Of a DNA stretch of 64,000 bases, positions 45,739 to 60,280 are shown piece after piece. The position numbers were made by a program, and so were the translations under genes. Source of the stretch: Chlamydiota bacterium (GTDB lineage: Bacteria; Auribacterota; Tritonobacteria; UBA1439); the NCBI GenBank assembly GCA_012729785.1, contig JAAYCL010000023.1:25684-89683 (forward strand). The letters are read 5' to 3'. The notes beneath the pieces were generated by a model. It was not told the origin of the DNA and searched no databases. It saw only the letters and a list, made by a program, of their open reading frames with translations. Every line of letters starts with the position of its first letter. Within the stretch, counting starts at the first letter, position 1.

Positions 45739-46152
45739 TGTAGAGTAAAGACCTATTACTCGGAGCATCAATATCCTTACACTATAAAGTGGTTGTCATT
45801 CCCGCGGAAGCGGGAATCCAGCGTCAGATGATTCAATGCTGGGCCCCCGCTTTCGCGGGGGTGACAGACAGTGCAAAGCACTTTGTGCTCTCCGCAGTAA
45901 CCCCAATATCTACCCGAACTTCCCCCCTTGTCTTGCACCGTCACGTCCACTTATGCAACCGGTCGCCGGCATCCATGATAACGAAGTTCCCGTGTTATAC
46001 CCCAATCACCATAACCAAGGAAATGCCAGTGGTATGGTAGTCACCTGACCGCCTCCCATCAAGAATCCTCGGGCGCGGCCGCTTTGCGGTACCCGTTCCG
46101 CCCGTTTCGTTCTACAATGGATCGACCGGCCGGCATGCGAAGGGAGGGTGCG
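45739..46152. other. Intergenic region with repeat and lower GC
   Basis: This region lacks a supported gene. It contains inverted TAGTGTA/TACACTA arms (45736-45742 and 45778-45784), the inverted-repeat element at 45794-45868, and a TACAAT -10-like hexamer at 46113-46118 that may serve the HIT gene but has no good -35. Confidence 0.6.
45794..45868. repeat. Inverted-repeat intergenic element, copy 2
   Basis: The arms TGTCATTCCCGCGGAAGCGG... and its partner ending ...CGCGGGGGTGACAG are mostly complementary (45794-45822 and 45838-45868). The core matches copy 1 at 29621. The left arm also has a small internal CCCGC-GGAA-GCGGG hairpin. Confidence 0.8.
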
Positions 46153-46497
46153 ATGAACGACTGCCTGTTCTGCGCCATCGCGCGAAAGGAGCTGGCGTGC
46201 GATATCGTCCACGAGGACGACGAGTTCCTCGTCTTCAAGGACATCCAGCCCCAGGCGCCGATCCATCTCCTCATTATCCCGAAGAAGCATATCCCCGGCG
46301 CGGCGGAGATCGCGGCCGAGGACGCGCCCCTCGTCGGCCGGATCGTCGCCTTCTCGAAGCAGCTCGCGGAGCGGTGTGCGATCTCGCGGCGCGGCTTTCG
46401 CCTCGTCGTGAACTCGGGCTCCGACGCGGGCCAGGCGGTCGACCACCTCCACGTCCATTTCCTCGGCGGGAGAAGGCTCGGCTGGCCGCCGGGCTGA
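46153..46497 (+). CDS. HIT family nucleotide hydrolase/transferase (HINT-like)
   Basis: 114 residues. CLFC (4-7) is a possible zinc pair, and the histidine triad HLHVHF spans residues 98-103. [15 protein letters not shown] and [25 protein letters not shown] are the standard HINT strands. ATG 46153 follows GGGAGG; earlier starts are not needed. It likely hydrolyses nucleoside phosphoramidates or similar. Confidence 0.93.
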   Translation: MNDCLFCAIARKELACDIVHEDDEFLVFKDIQPQAPIHLLIIPKKHIPGAAEIAAEDAPLVGRIVAFSKQLAERCAISRRGFRLVVNSGSDAGQAVDHLHVHFLGGRRLGWPPG

Positions 46498-46676
46498 ACA
46501 CCGTCCGCGAGGATCGAGGGCAACTGAAACGGCCCCCGCGGGCGCCCGCAGGCGGACCGATACCGGTCCGGGGGGGGCGGGGCGGCGCGCGCCCGGACGG
46601 CCTCGGGAAGAGGGGCAGGAATGGACGGAGGAAGAGGGCGGCTCGCGGGGGGCGCGGGCGCCCGGCCGGGGGAGAG

Positions 46677-47246
46677 ATGTCAGAGCGCATCGAGACGCGC
46701 GTCGGCCGCCTGCTTCGCGACAGGGGCCTCACGCTGGCTGTCGCGGAGTCCTGCACCGGGGGGCTGATCTGTCATCGGCTCACGCAGGTGCCGGGATGCT
46801 CCGCCTATTTCCTCGGCGGAGCGGTCGCCTACCACAACGCCGTCAAGATCGCCCTCCTCGGCGTCGCCGCGACGACGCTGGCGCGTGACGGCGCGGTGAG
46901 CGCCGAGACCGCCGCGGAGATGGCGCGGGGTGCGCGGCGGGTCTTCGGCGCGGACGCGGCCGTCGCGGCCACGGGGATCGCCGGGCCGGCGGGAGGGAGC
47001 GAGACGAAACCGGTCGGCCTCGTCTACCTCGCCGTGGCGCACGGCGGCGGCGTGACCGTGCGCAGGCGTCTCTTCAACGGATCCCGCTCCGCGATCAAGT
47101 CCCGCGCGGCGGAGGCGGCCCTCGGCCTGCTGAGGGAGTGCCTGCGGGCGACCAGAAAAGCCGGCGTCCGCCACGCGAAGGCGGGCGGCCGGACGCCCGC
47201 CGGCGGGAGGCGGAAGGCCCCTCCGGGGCGGAGGCGCGCGGGATGA
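46677..47246 (+). CDS. pncC: Nicotinamide-nucleotide amidase (CinA C-terminal type)
   Basis: 189 residues with [26 protein letters not shown] and [22 protein letters not shown], the CinA C-terminal (PncC) motifs. The last 30 residues are an Arg/Lys/Gly tail. No N-terminal CinA domain is present, so this is the stand-alone amidase that recycles NMN to nicotinate mononucleotide. ATG 46677 has GGGGGAGAG before it. It overlaps the next gene by ATGA. Confidence 0.9.
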   Translation: MSERIETRVGRLLRDRGLTLAVAESCTGGLICHRLTQVPGCSAYFLGGAVAYHNAVKIALLGVAATTLARDGAVSAETAAEMARGARRVFGADAAVAATGIAGPAGGSETKPVGLVYLAVAHGGGVTVRRRLFNGSRSAIKSRAAEAALGLLRECLRATRKAGVRHAKAGGRTPAGGRRKAPPGRRRAG

Positions 47247-47806
47247 CGCAGCGCCTGTTTGTCGCCATCGAGATCGGAGACGTGGGGAAGAGGGCGCTGG
47301 GGCGCATCCAATCCCGCCTGCGGCGTCTCCTCCCCTCCGTGCGCTGGGTCAAGCCCGACACCGTCCACCTCACGTTGAGGTTCATCGGCGACACGGACGA
47401 GAGCCGGGTGGGGGATGCCGCGGATGCGCTCGCCCGCGCCGCGGCAGGATGCGCCCCGTTCGACTTCACCCTGCGCGGGGTGGGCGCCTTCCCCGACGCG
47501 AGGCGGCCCCGCGTGCTCTGGATCGGCGTGGAGGAGCCGGGCGGCTCCCTCGCCGCGCTCGCCGATCGTCTGAACGCCCGCCTCTCCGCGGCGGGATTCC
47601 CCCCCGAGGAGCGCCCGTTCAGCCCCCACATCACCATCGGGCGCATAAGGGATCGGGCGGGGGGCGACTGCGTTTCCGCGCTCTCCCCCCTGCACGACGA
47701 GCCGGCGGCCAGGGCGCGCGCCTCCGAGGCATGCCTCTTCAGGAGCGCGCTCACCCCCGCCGGGCCGATCCACACCGTTCTGTGCCGGGTCCCGTTCAAC
47801 GGCTGA
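47243..47806 (+). CDS. thpR: RNA 2',3'-cyclic phosphodiesterase (ThpR/LigT)
   Basis: 187 residues with two HxTx motifs: HLTL (residues 42-45) and HITI in [10 protein letters not shown]. This 2H phosphoesterase opens 2',3'-cyclic phosphates. Start ATG 47243 overlaps the pncC stop, indicating coupling. The common order pncC-thpR-recA in many genomes supports the call. Confidence 0.92.
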   Translation: MTQRLFVAIEIGDVGKRALGRIQSRLRRLLPSVRWVKPDTVHLTLRFIGDTDESRVGDAADALARAAAGCAPFDFTLRGVGAFPDARRPRVLWIGVEEPGGSLAALADRLNARLSAAGFPPEERPFSPHITIGRIRDRAGGDCVSALSPLHDEPAARARASEACLFRSALTPAGPIHTVLCRVPFNG

Positions 47807-47868
47807 CCGTGCATCCGTCCCGCCGGATCCCGTCCTCCGGTCCGTCTCCGCGTTCACCAGGAACGGCG

Positions 47869-47900
47869 GCTCCCGGATCAGGTCCGCGTCGACCGGGAGC
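47869..47900 (+). terminator. Stem-loop after thpR
   Basis: GCTCCCGG (47869-47876) and CCGGGAGC (47893-47900) form a perfect 8-bp stem with a 16-base loop, about 60 bases after thpR. No T-run is present. It separates the pncC-thpR unit from the recA promoter. Confidence 0.45.
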
Positions 47901-47995
47901 GGCGAAGAAAGTCGAAATATCCTGTAATCTTTTCCGGATTTTCGCGACTAGTATGGCGGGAGAGGACAAGATTCCTTACGGGCATCGGGGCCTTT

Positions 47996-48004
47996 TGTTA
48001 TAAT
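47996..48004 (+). promoter_or_regulatory. Extended -10 promoter for recA
   Basis: TGT followed by TATAAT (47999-48004) is a consensus extended -10; the -35 region is poor. Transcription would start near 48011, about 57 bases before recA. No LexA-type operator was recognised around it. Confidence 0.65.
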
Positions 48005-48067
48005 GCGCCGGTTTCGAGGTGCTGCGAGACCGGCGGACGCGGCGGACTGCGAGGGGAGGAGGGAGCG

Positions 48068-49092
<1,025 letters not shown>

Positions 49093-49096
<4 letters not shown>

Positions 49097-49959
49097 AGCG
49101 GTACGTGCTGACGCTCGCCCTGATGGTGCTCTGCGCCGCGGCGCTCGTGGTGGCGGTGGCGTTCTACCAGCCGGCGGGCGGGGCGGGCGGCCGGGCGAAA
49201 ACCGGCGCCCCGCCGGCGCGCGCGGCGCACGCGCAGCCGCTCCCCGAGAAGCCGATCGAGGAGATCGTGGAGTCGGTGGGGCCGGCGGTGGTGGCGCTCA
49301 ACACGACCGAGAGGAGGCTGATCAGGGCGCGGTTCCGGGACCCGCTCTTCCAGTTTTTCTGGGGAGGGGAGGATTTCATCGCCGAGCGCGAGGGGATCGG
49401 GTCGGCGGTCATCTTCGACGCCGAGGGCTACGCGCTGACGAACGAGCACGTGGTGGGCGGCGCGCAGGAGATCGAGGCGATCCTCTCCGACGGCAGGCAG
49501 GTCCGGGCGGAGATCTGCGCCGTCGACCGCGCGCACGACCTCGCCCTTATCCGGCTGGAGGCGCGGGGGCTGCCCGTCGCGGAGCTGGGCGGTTCCGGCG
49601 ACCTGCAGGTCGGGCAGGCGGTGCTGGCGTTCGGCAATCCGTTCGGGACCGCCTCCAGGAGCGCGCAGCCGTCGGTCACGTTCGGGGTGATCAGCGGGCT
49701 CCAGCGCAACATCAGGGTCGAGCGCGGGCGCTTCTACCGGGACCTCATCCAGACCGACGCGGCGATCAACCTCGGCAACAACGGGGGACCGCTGGTGGAC
49801 ATGACGGGGAGGGTGATCGGGTTGAACACGTTGATCGTCACCTCCTCGGGCGCCTCCACCGGGGTGGGGTTCGCCATCCCGACGGATCTTGTCCGGGAGC
49901 GCCTCGACGATCTGCGGGGGGAGTGCGGCCGCGTCGGGAGGACGAAGCGCCGGCGATGA
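49093..49959 (+). CDS. HtrA-like protein with Asn in place of catalytic Ser
   Basis: 288 residues. A signal-anchor ([20 protein letters not shown]) and a trypsin-like fold follow. Catalytic His119 (TNEHVVG) and Asp149 (AHDLALIRL) are present, but the nucleophile in the family GNSGGPL motif is Asn230 (GNNGGPL, codon AAC 49780-49782). No PDZ domain follows. It should therefore be proteolytically inactive, perhaps a binding pseudoprotease. It overlaps recA by ATGA and recX by ATGA, so all three are translated together, an unusual position for this family. Confidence 0.9.
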
Positions 49960-50474
49960 GGAGAAGGGCGGCGGTGCCGGCGGGCGACGGGGTCGTCGAC
50001 TACCGGAAGGCGATGGACATCGCCCTGCGCCTCCTCGGCTTTCGAAGCAGGACGGTGCGGGAGCTCGGGAAGCGCCTGGCGGAGAAGGGCGTCGGGGAGG
50101 AGGTCGCCGGGCGCGTCCTGGCGCGCCTTGCGGAGCTCGGCTACCTGGACGACCGCAGATTCGCGCTCGACTGGATCAAGGCGCGGTCCGGGGCCAAGTG
50201 CCGCAGCGCCTGGGTGCTGAAACGGGAGCTGCGCGAGAAGGGGATCGACCCCGCCCTCGCCGAGGAGACGGTCGAGGAGGCGCTGGATCCGGATGCGGCG
50301 TTCCCGGCCGCGTGCGCGATCGCGCGCCAGAAGCTCTCCCGCGGCGGGGAAGCCGACCTGGCGAAATGGAGGGCGCGGGTGCAGGGCGCCCTCCTGCGGC
50401 GGGGATTCGACTACGACTTCATCCGCAGGGTGATCGCGGAGACGGCGCCGCGCGAGGCGGACGGGGACGGGTAG
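49956..50474 (+). CDS. recX: Regulatory protein RecX
   Basis: 172 residues with the repeated three-helix RecX modules: [36 protein letters not shown] and [20 protein letters not shown]. RecX modulates RecA filaments. ATG 49956 overlaps the preceding stop. Normally it directly follows recA; here the HtrA-like gene separates them. Confidence 0.9.
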   Translation: MRRRAAVPAGDGVVDYRKAMDIALRLLGFRSRTVRELGKRLAEKGVGEEVAGRVLARLAELGYLDDRRFALDWIKARSGAKCRSAWVLKRELREKGIDPALAEETVEEALDPDAAFPAACAIARQKLSRGGEADLAKWRARVQGALLRRGFDYDFIRRVIAETAPREADGDG

Positions 50475-50513
50475 GGAAAGGGGCCGCGGATGGTCGCGGC
50501 CGCGGGACGACGG

Positions 50514-53179
<2,666 letters not shown>

Positions 53180-53183
<4 letters not shown>

Positions 53184-54424
53184 AACGGGACGACCGGGCA
53201 GACGCCGTCGAATCGGCGGTGGCGGGGATCATCGCCCAGGTGCGGCGGGGCGGGGACCGGGCGCTCGTCCGCCTGGCGCGCCGGTACGACCGCGCCCGCA
53301 TCGGCCCGGGCTCCATCGTCGTGAAGCGGAAGGAGATCGCCGCGGCGCGGCGCCGGACGGGGCCGGGGTTCGCCCGCCTCGTGCAGCGCGTCGCCCGCAA
53401 CATCGCCGCCTACCACCGGCGGCAGATGCCGCGCCCGGAGATGTTCCGCAACATCCACGGGGCCCAGGTCGGCTGGATCTACGCGCCGGTCGATCGGGTC
53501 GGCGTCTACATCCCCGCGGGCAGCGCGCCGCTGGTCTCCACGGGGCTGATGACCATCGTTCCCGCCCGTGTCGCCGGGGTGCGGGAGATCGTCGTGGCCA
53601 CGCCGCCGCGGCGCGACGGCTCCGTCGATCCGCACCTTCTCGCCGCCTGCCGCGAGCTGGGGGCGGACCTCGTCGTGCGCGCGGGCGGCGCGCAGGCGAT
53701 CGCCGCGCTCGCCTTCGGCACCCGGAGCGTCCCGCGAGTGGACCTGATCGTGGGGCCCGGCAACGTCTACGTGACCGAGGCCAAGCGCCAGCTCTACGGC
53801 AAGGTCGGGATCGACATGACGGCGGGGCCGAGCGAGGTCGCCGTCATCGCCGACGGCCGCGCGGATGCGAAATTCATCGCGGCGGACCTGCTCTCGCAGG
53901 CCGAGCACGACCCGCTGAGCACGGCGGTCCTCCTGACCCCCTCGGCCCGCCTCGCGGCGCAGGTCCGGAAGCAACTCCGCGTCCAGGCCAGGGCGCTCCC
54001 GAGGATCGCGTCGCTCCCCGGGGGGCGCGCGACGGGGATCCGGATCAAGAAATGCCGCAGCATCGCCGACGCCGTCGCCCGGTCGAACCTGATGGCGCCC
54101 GAGCATCTGGAGATCGTCACCGCCGATCCGCGGAAGGTGCTGCAGAAGGTGCGGCACGCGGGGGCGGTCTTCCTCGGGCCCCATACCCCGACCGCCCTGG
54201 GGGACTACGTCGCGGGACCGAGCCACGTGCTCCCGACGGGGAGGACGGCGCGATTCGCGCAGGTCCTGTCGGTGGACACGTTCCTGCGCCGGATAAGCTG
54301 CGTGCGCTACGACCGGAGATCGGTGCGGCGGGCGGCGGCCGCGGCGGAGCGGCTGGCGGAGATCGAGGGGCTGGAGGCGCATCGGCGGGCGGTCCGCATG
54401 CGCTGGGGCGACGACGCGGAGTGA
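53180..54424 (+). CDS. hisD: Histidinol dehydrogenase
   Basis: 414 residues with VGVYIPAGSAPLVSTGLM, GPGNVYVTEAKRQLYGKVGIDM, AGPSEV, the SQAEHDP zinc ligands and APEHLEI. It performs the last two steps of histidine synthesis. It starts inside the alaS stop. hisC follows four bases after. Confidence 0.97.
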
Positions 54425-54428
54425 CGGC

Positions 54429-55514
54429 GTGGCGATGAAACTGATGCGGAACGCGGTCGTCGGGATGCGGGGCTACGCGCCGGGCGAGCAGCCGACCGAG
54501 GGCGGGTACCTCAAGCTCAACACCAACGAGAACCCGTACCCGCCCTCCCCGCGGGTGGTCGAGGCGCTCGCCGCCGAGGCCGGGCGGCTGCGGCTCTATC
54601 CCGACCCGACGGCGAGCCGGCTCCGGGCGCGGATCGCCTCCTACTGCGGCGTGGCGCCGGAGGAGGTGCTCGTGGGAAACGGCTCCGACGAGCTCTTGAC
54701 GATCGCCGTCCGCACCTTCGCGGACGCCGGCGCCCTCGTCGCGACCCCCGACCCGACCTACACGCTCTACCGGACGCTCTGCGAGATCCAGGGGGCCCGC
54801 CACGTTGCCGTCCCGTACCGCGACGACTACTCCCTCAACCCCGATCTCGTCCCGGCGAAGGCGCGCCTCGTCTTCATCGCCAACCCGAACTCCCCCTCGG
54901 GGACGCTCCTGCCGGAGGAGACACTCGCGGCGGTGGCGAGGTCGATCTCGGGCGTTCTCGTCGTGGACGAGGCGTACGCGGACTTCGCGAGAACAAACGC
55001 CGCGGGGCTCCTCAAGAGCCGCAGGAACGTCGTCATCCTTCGCACGCTCTCCAAGTCGTTCTCGCTGGCCGGGCTGCGCGTCGGCTACGCGCTGGCGGAC
55101 CGGGAGATCATCGCGGGGTTCGACAAGGTCAAGGACTCCTACAACGTGGGGCGGCTAGCGATCGCGGGCGGCCTCGCCGCGATCGAGGACGCCGCCTGGA
55201 TGCGCGAAAACGTCCGCCGGATCGTCGCGACGCGGAAGCGGCTCGCGGCGCGGCTCGCGGCGCTCGGCTTCACCGTCTTCCCGTCGGAGGCGAACTTCGT
55301 CCTCGCGCGGATCTCCTCCTACCCCGCGCGGCAGATCTACGAGCATCTGAAGAAGCGGCGGATACTGGTGCGCTACTACGACACCCCGCGCCTGGCGGAC
55401 TGTGTGAGGATCAGCGTCGGCACCGACGAGGAGATCGAGCGGCTCCTCGAACAGATCGCGGAGATCATCGGCTGGAGGGCGGGCGAGGGCGGCGGGCGGG
55501 GAGGGGGACGATGA
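54429..55514 (+). CDS. hisC: Histidinol-phosphate aminotransferase
   Basis: 361 residues, class I/II PLP fold. NTNENPYPPSPRV, PDPTYTLYRTLC, VVDEAYADFA and the Schiff-base Lys in LSKSFSLAGLRVGYA are present. GTG 54429 has GGAG at good spacing; ATG 54435 is an alternative. It overlaps hisB by ATGA. Confidence 0.95.
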   Translation: MAMKLMRNAVVGMRGYAPGEQPTEGGYLKLNTNENPYPPSPRVVEALAAEAGRLRLYPDPTASRLRARIASYCGVAPEEVLVGNGSDELLTIAVRTFADAGALVATPDPTYTLYRTLCEIQGARHVAVPYRDDYSLNPDLVPAKARLVFIANPNSPSGTLLPEETLAAVARSISGVLVVDEAYADFARTNAAGLLKSRRNVVILRTLSKSFSLAGLRVGYALADREIIAGFDKVKDSYNVGRLAIAGGLAAIEDAAWMRENVRRIVATRKRLAARLAALGFTVFPSEANFVLARISSYPARQIYEHLKKRRILVRYYDTPRLADCVRISVGTDEEIERLLEQIAEIIGWRAGEGGGRGGGR

Positions 55515-56101
55515 GATCGAGGAAGGCGGCGGTCGAGCGGAAGACGCGGGAGACGGAGATACGGCTGCGCCTCGACCTGGACGGCGCGGGCAGGGGGCGG
55601 GTGCGCACGGGGATCGGGTTCCTCGACCATATGCTGGAGCTGCTGACCGCGCACGCGGGGATGGACCTCGACCTCTCGGCCAGGGGCGACCTGTGCGTCG
55701 ATGCGCACCACACCGTCGAGGACGTCGGCATCTGCCTCGGCGAGGGGATCAGGAAGGCGCTCGGGCGCAAGGAGGGGATCGCGCGCTACGGCTCCTGCCT
55801 CCTCCCGATGGACGAGGCGCTGGTCTCCGCGGCGCTCGACGTCAGCGGCCGGCCGCACCTCTCGTACCGGGTGAAGGTCGGGAGGAGGAAGATCGACTCG
55901 TTCGACACGGAACTCGTCGAGGAGTTTTTCCAGGCGCTGGTGAACCATGCGGGACTGACGCTGCACGTCGATCTCGTGCGCGGCAGGAACGCGCACCATA
56001 TCGTCGAGGCGGTGTTCAAAGGCGTGGCGCGGGCGCTCAAGGCGGCCGCGGCGCGGCCGGGCGGGGCGAACGGCGTCCCGTCCACGAAGGGGACGCTGTA
56101 G
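55511..56101 (+). CDS. hisB: Imidazoleglycerol-phosphate dehydratase
   Basis: 196 residues, single-domain HisB without a phosphatase fusion. Two metal-binding sites are shown by GFLDHMLELLTAHAG with DAHHTVEDVG, and by NHAG with GRNAHHIVEAVFKG. It makes imidazole-acetol phosphate. Confidence 0.97.
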   Translation: MRSRKAAVERKTRETEIRLRLDLDGAGRGRVRTGIGFLDHMLELLTAHAGMDLDLSARGDLCVDAHHTVEDVGICLGEGIRKALGRKEGIARYGSCLLPMDEALVSAALDVSGRPHLSYRVKVGRRKIDSFDTELVEEFFQALVNHAGLTLHVDLVRGRNAHHIVEAVFKGVARALKAAAARPGGANGVPSTKGTL

Positions 56102-56138
56102 GCGTCCGCAACGCCGGGCGCCCGGAGCGGCATGCCGT

Positions 56139-56840
56139 GTGGATCCGATGGATACCGGATCGAGGATCGCGATCGTCGACTACGGGATGGGGAACCTCCA
56201 CAGCGTCCGGAAGGCGTTCGAGGCGTGCGGGGGGGAGGCCGCTCTCGCCCGCGATCCGGCGGAGGTCGCCCGGGCCGACGCGCTCGTGGTCCCCGGCGTG
56301 GGCTCGTTCGGCGACTGCGTCGAGAACCTCGCCCGCGCCGGTCTGAAAGACGCGATCGCGGCGTGCATCGGCTCCGGCAGGCCCTACCTCGGCATCTGCC
56401 TCGGCCTCCAGATCCTCTTCTCCTCGAGCGAGGAGGCGCCCGGGACGCCGGGCCTCGGGATCATCCCGGGGAAAGTCCGCAAATTCGCCGGATCCCTCAA
56501 GGTCCCGCACATGGGCTGGAACACGATACGCCTCGCCGGGCGGGGGGGAGGGGAGACCGCCGGGGCGGGGTGCTGTCCGCTCTTCCGCGGGATCGAAGAC
56601 GGGGCGTACGTCTACTTCGTCCACTCGTTCTACCCGGAGCCGGAGGATGAAGCGGTGACGGCGGCGGTGACGGAGTACGGGGTGCCGTTCGCGTCGGCGA
56701 TATGGAACGGCAATCTCATGGCGACGCAGTTCCACCCGGAGAAGAGCCAGCGCGTCGGGCTCGCCATGATCCGGAACTTCGTCGCGTTCGCCTCGGCGCG
56801 CGCGGCGGCGGGGCGCGAAGCGCCGGGAGGGGCGCGATGA
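56139..56840 (+). CDS. hisH: IGP synthase glutaminase subunit
   Basis: 233 residues. The triad is Cys in LGICLGLQILF, and His and Glu in QFHPEKSQ, with VDYGMGNLHSV at the start. It feeds ammonia to HisF. GTG 56139 is used with ATG 56148 as an alternative. The stop overlaps hisA. Confidence 0.95.
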   Translation: MDPMDTGSRIAIVDYGMGNLHSVRKAFEACGGEAALARDPAEVARADALVVPGVGSFGDCVENLARAGLKDAIAACIGSGRPYLGICLGLQILFSSSEEAPGTPGLGIIPGKVRKFAGSLKVPHMGWNTIRLAGRGGGETAGAGCCPLFRGIEDGAYVYFVHSFYPEPEDEAVTAAVTEYGVPFASAIWNGNLMATQFHPEKSQRVGLAMIRNFVAFASARAAAGREAPGGAR

Positions 56841-57589
56841 TCGTCATCCCCGCGATCGACATCCGAAACGGCAGGTGCGTGCGCCTCTTCCAGGGGCGCG
56901 AGGACCGGGAGACGGTGTACGGAGACGACCCGGCGGCGATGGCGTTGCGCTGGAAGGCGGAAGGGGCGCGCGTGGTGCACGTGGTCGACCTGGACGGGGC
57001 GTTTGCGGGGGAGCCGCGGAATCTTCGCGCGGTGCGGGAGATCGTCGAGAAAGCCGCCCTGCCGGTGGAGTTCGGCGGGGGGCTGCGCTCGATCGACTCC
57101 GTCCGGAAGGTGTTCAGGCTGGGGGTCGCCCGCGCCATCCTCGGCACCGCGGCGATCCGCGATCGGGGCCTCCTCCGGGCCGCCGCCGCCGAGTTTCCGG
57201 GCAAGATCTTCGTGGGGCTCGACGCGAGGAACGGCGTCGTGACGGTGGAGGGGTGGAAGACCGATTCGGGCGTGCGGGCGCTGGACCTGCTCGCGGAGGT
57301 GGAGAAGGACGGGGCGGCCGGGGCGATCTACACCGACGTCGCCACGGACGGCGCCTTGTCCGGGCCCGATTTCGCGGCCGTTGAGAGGATATACGCCGCG
57401 GCCCGCGTCCCCGTGATCGCCTCGGGAGGCGTGGGAACCGCCGAGCACGTGCGGCGCCTCGCCGCGATCGGCCGCGGGGGGCTGTACGGCGCGATCGTCG
57501 GCACGGCGCTGTACGACGGCGTCCTGACGCTCGCCGACGCGATCGCCGCGGCATCGGAGGGCGGACGGGGCGCGAGAGGCGGCGCCTGA
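56837..57589 (+). CDS. hisA: ProFAR isomerase
   Basis: 250 residues, a (beta/alpha)8 barrel with catalytic Asp8 in [19 protein letters not shown], the first phosphate loop VEFGGGLRS and the second-half [12 protein letters not shown]. It isomerises ProFAR to PRFAR. It overlaps hisH (ATGA) and hisF (TGATG). Confidence 0.96.
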   Translation: MIVIPAIDIRNGRCVRLFQGREDRETVYGDDPAAMALRWKAEGARVVHVVDLDGAFAGEPRNLRAVREIVEKAALPVEFGGGLRSIDSVRKVFRLGVARAILGTAAIRDRGLLRAAAAEFPGKIFVGLDARNGVVTVEGWKTDSGVRALDLLAEVEKDGAAGAIYTDVATDGALSGPDFAAVERIYAAARVPVIASGGVGTAEHVRRLAAIGRGGLYGAIVGTALYDGVLTLADAIAAASEGGRGARGGA

Positions 57590-58344
57590 TGCTCGCGCGC
57601 AGGATCATCCCCTGCCTGGACGTGAAGGAGGGGCGGGTGGTGAAGGGGGTGCGGTTCGTGAAGCTCCGCGACGCGGGCGATCCGGCGGAGGCCGCGCAGG
57701 CGTACGACGAGGCCGGGGCGGACGAGATCGTCTTCCTCGACATCACCGCCTCGCACGAGGGGAGGCCGACGATCGTGGACGCGGTGCGCCGCGCCGCGGA
57801 CCGGGTCTTCATGCCGCTCACCGTCGGGGGCGGCGTGCGGACGCTGGAGGATATCCGCCTCCTCCTCCGCGCCGGGGCCGACAAGGTGTCGCTCAACACC
57901 GCGGCGGTCGCCGACCCGTCGTTCATCGACCGGGCCGCGCGGGCGTTCGGGTCGCAGTGCATCGTGCTCGCCGTCGACGCGCGGCGCGCGGAGGGCGGCT
58001 GGGAGGTGTACACGCACGGCGGGAGGACCCCGGCGGGGAAGGACGCGGTCCGGTGGGCGGTCGAGGGGGCGGCGCGGGGCGCGGGCGAGATCCTCCTGAC
58101 CGGCATGGACGCCGACGGCACCGAGGACGGGTACGACCTCGCCCTGACGAGGAGCGTCTCGGGGGCGGTGGGCGTGCCGGTGATCGCCTCGGGCGGCGCG
58201 GGGACGCTCGAGCACCTCCGCGAGGCGCTCACGGAGGGGCGGGCGGACGCCGCGCTCGCGGCCTCGATATTCCATTTCGGGACGTACACGGTCGGGGAGG
58301 CGAAACGGTACCTGAAACAGCGGGGGGTGGAGGTGAGGGTATGA
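57589..58344 (+). CDS. hisF: IGP synthase cyclase subunit
   Basis: 251 residues, barrel paralogue of His[16 protein letters not shown] carries the catalytic Asp11, [11 protein letters not shown] the phosphate loop, and [13 protein letters not shown] the second catalytic Asp. It joins the HisH ammonia to PRFAR. Overlaps hisA and hisI. Confidence 0.97.
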   Translation: MLARRIIPCLDVKEGRVVKGVRFVKLRDAGDPAEAAQAYDEAGADEIVFLDITASHEGRPTIVDAVRRAADRVFMPLTVGGGVRTLEDIRLLLRAGADKVSLNTAAVADPSFIDRAARAFGSQCIVLAVDARRAEGGWEVYTHGGRTPAGKDAVRWAVEGAARGAGEILLTGMDADGTEDGYDLALTRSVSGAVGVPVIASGGAGTLEHLREALTEGRADAALAASIFHFGTYTVGEAKRYLKQRGVEVRV

Positions 58345-58721
58345 GGATGCCGCAGGGGCTCAAGTTCGACGAGAAGGGGCTGGTGACCGCGGTGATGCAG
58401 GACGCCGGCACCGGCGAGGTGCTGATGGTCGCCTTCATGAACGCGGAGGCGCTCGCCAAAACGCTCGAAACGGGTCTGGCGCATTTCTGGAGCCGCTCGC
58501 GCGGGAAGCTCTGGCTCAAGGGGGAATCCTCCGGCCACGTGCAGAAGGTGAAGGAGGTGCGCGTGGACTGCGACGCGGATGCCGTGCTCCTGAAGATCGA
58601 GCAGAAGGGGGGGGCATGCCACGCCGGCTACCGCTCCTGCTTCTACCGGAGGCTGAAGGAGGACGGGGGGTACGAGACGGCGGGGGAGAAGGTCTTCGAC
58701 CCCGGCACGGTGTACAAGTGA
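58341..58721 (+). CDS. hisI: Phosphoribosyl-AMP cyclohydrolase
   Basis: 126 residues with [32 protein letters not shown] and the metal ligands [11 protein letters not shown] and CHAGYRSCF. No HisE domain is fused. It overlaps the hisF stop by ATGA and ends the his cluster. Confidence 0.97.
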   Translation: MRMPQGLKFDEKGLVTAVMQDAGTGEVLMVAFMNAEALAKTLETGLAHFWSRSRGKLWLKGESSGHVQKVKEVRVDCDADAVLLKIEQKGGACHAGYRSCFYRRLKEDGGYETAGEKVFDPGTVYK

Positions 58722-58722
58722 A

Positions 58723-58749
58723 GCGCCCCCCCCGTGCCGCGGGGGGCGC
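58723..58749 (+). terminator. GC-rich hairpin between hisI and trpE
   Basis: GCGCCCCCC (58723-58731) and GGGGGGCGC (58741-58749) form a 9-bp stem with a 9-base loop, directly after the hisI stop. No T-run is present. It may separate the his and trp genes or act as an mRNA processing site. No Trp-rich leader peptide is seen. Confidence 0.45.
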
Positions 58750-58797
58750 GGGGAAGGAGAAGATTCTTCGCCGCGGCGGGAGGGCAGCGAGGCCGAC

Positions 58798-60273
58798 ATG
58801 TTCACGCCTGACCTGAAGGAGTTCGTCAAGAAATCGCGCGAGGGGAACCTCATACCGGTCTACAAGGAGATCATGGCCGATATGGAGACGCCGCTCTCCG
58901 CCTTCCTGAAGCTCGAGCGGGGGAGGTACGCGTTCCTGCTCGAGAGCGTGGAGGGGGGGGAGCGGATCGGCCGCTACTCGTTCCTCGGGTGCAACCCGGG
59001 GAAGGTGTTCACGGCGAAGGGGAGGACGGTCACCGTGGAGGACGAGGCGGGACGGCGCTCCTTCGAGAGCGCGACCGACCCGCTCGACGATCTCGCCGCG
59101 CTGCTCGGGGCGTACCGGCCCGTCGCCGTCCCCGGCCTCCCCCGCTTCAGCGGCGGGGCGGTGGGGTACGCCGCGTACGACGCCGTGCGCTACTTCGAGA
59201 AGCTCCCCGACACGAACCCGGACGACCTCGGTTTGCCGGACCTGCTCTTCATGTTCACCGACACGATCCTGATCTTCGACCATGTGCGGCACACGATCAA
59301 GATCGTCTCCAACGCCCGCGTGGACTCCGACCCGGCGCGGGCGTACGACACCGCGGTGCGCACGATCCGGCGCATCGAGGAGCGCATGCGCAATCCGCTC
59401 CCCGCGAGGCCGATCGAGATCGCCCCCGTACAAGGCGAGGCGTCGTTCCGCTCCAACGTCACGCGGGAGGAGTACGAGGCGATCGTCGCCCGGGCGCAGG
59501 AGTACATCAGGGCCGGCGACGTGATACAGGTCGTCCCCTCCCAGCGCCTCGAGACCGAGGTGCACGCCCCCCCGTTCAACGTCTATCGCGCCCTCCGCTC
59601 GATCAACCCGTCGCCGTACATGTACTACCTCCAGCTCGGGGACGTCTGCGTGGTCGGCTCCTCCCCCGAGGTGCACGTGCGCTGCGAGGACGGGCTCGTG
59701 GAGGTCCGCCCGATCGCGGGGACCCGGCCGCGCGGGAGGGACGAGGGGGAGGACCTCGCGCTCGAACGGGAGCTTCTCGCCGATCCGAAGGAGCGCGCCG
59801 AGCATATCATGCTCGTGGACCTCGGGCGCAACGACATCGGGCGGGTGTGCCGCTACGGGACGGTGAAGCCGCAGGAGCTGATGGTCGTCGAGCGGTACTC
59901 GCACGTGATGCACATCGTCTCCGACATCCGGGGGCGCCTCCGCGAGGGCGCGACCGCATTCGACGTCCTGCGCGCCTCGTTCCCCGCGGGGACCGTCTCG
60001 GGGGCCCCGAAGATACGGGCCATGGAGATCATCGACGAGCTCGAGAACCGGCGGCGCGGGCCGTACGCGGGGGCGGTGGGGTACTTCAGCTTCACCGGGA
60101 ACCTCGACTGCTGCATCACCATCCGTACGATCCTGATCAAGGGGACGCGGGCGTTCGTGCAGGCGGGCGGGGGCGTCGTCGCGGACTCGGTGCCCGCGCG
60201 GGAGTACGAGGAGACGCTGAACAAGGCCCGCGCGATGCTGCGCGCGATCGCCATGGCGGAGGGATTGCGGTGA
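58798..60273 (+). CDS. trpE: Anthranilate synthase component I
   Basis: 491 residues. The Trp feedback site is visible ([19 protein letters not shown]), with FLGCNP, then the chorismate-binding core [38 protein letters not shown] and [15 protein letters not shown]. It converts chorismate to anthranilate with TrpG ammonia. GAGG precedes ATG 58798. trpG follows seven bases after. Confidence 0.96.
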   Translation: MFTPDLKEFVKKSREGNLIPVYKEIMADMETPLSAFLKLERGRYAFLLESVEGGERIGRYSFLGCNPGKVFTAKGRTVTVEDEAGRRSFESATDPLDDLAALLGAYRPVAVPGLPRFSGGAVGYAAYDAVRYFEKLPDTNPDDLGLPDLLFMFTDTILIFDHVRHTIKIVSNARVDSDPARAYDTAVRTIRRIEERMRNPLPARPIEIAPVQGEASFRSNVTREEYEAIVARAQEYIRAGDVIQVVPSQRLETEVHAPPFNVYRALRSINPSPYMYYLQLGDVCVVGSSPEVHVRCEDGLVEVRPIAGTRPRGRDEGEDLALERELLADPKERAEHIMLVDLGRNDIGRVCRYGTVKPQELMVVERYSHVMHIVSDIRGRLREGATAFDVLRASFPAGTVSGAPKIRAMEIIDELENRRRGPYAGAVGYFSFTGNLDCCITIRTILIKGTRAFVQAGGGVVADSVPAREYEETLNKARAMLRAIAMAEGLR

Positions 60274-60280
60274 GGCGGCC

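Noticed and set aside
45789..46040. 83-codon plus-strand frame
   Set aside because: It starts inside the inverted-repeat element and has no ribosome site or family features.
47807..48067. LexA box ahead of recA
   Set aside because: Neither CTG-N10-CAG nor GAAC-N4-GTTC type sites were recognised; only an extended -10 promoter is supported.
58341..58721. Fused HisIE
   Set aside because: The protein ends after the HisI metal motifs at 126 residues; there is no HisE segment.
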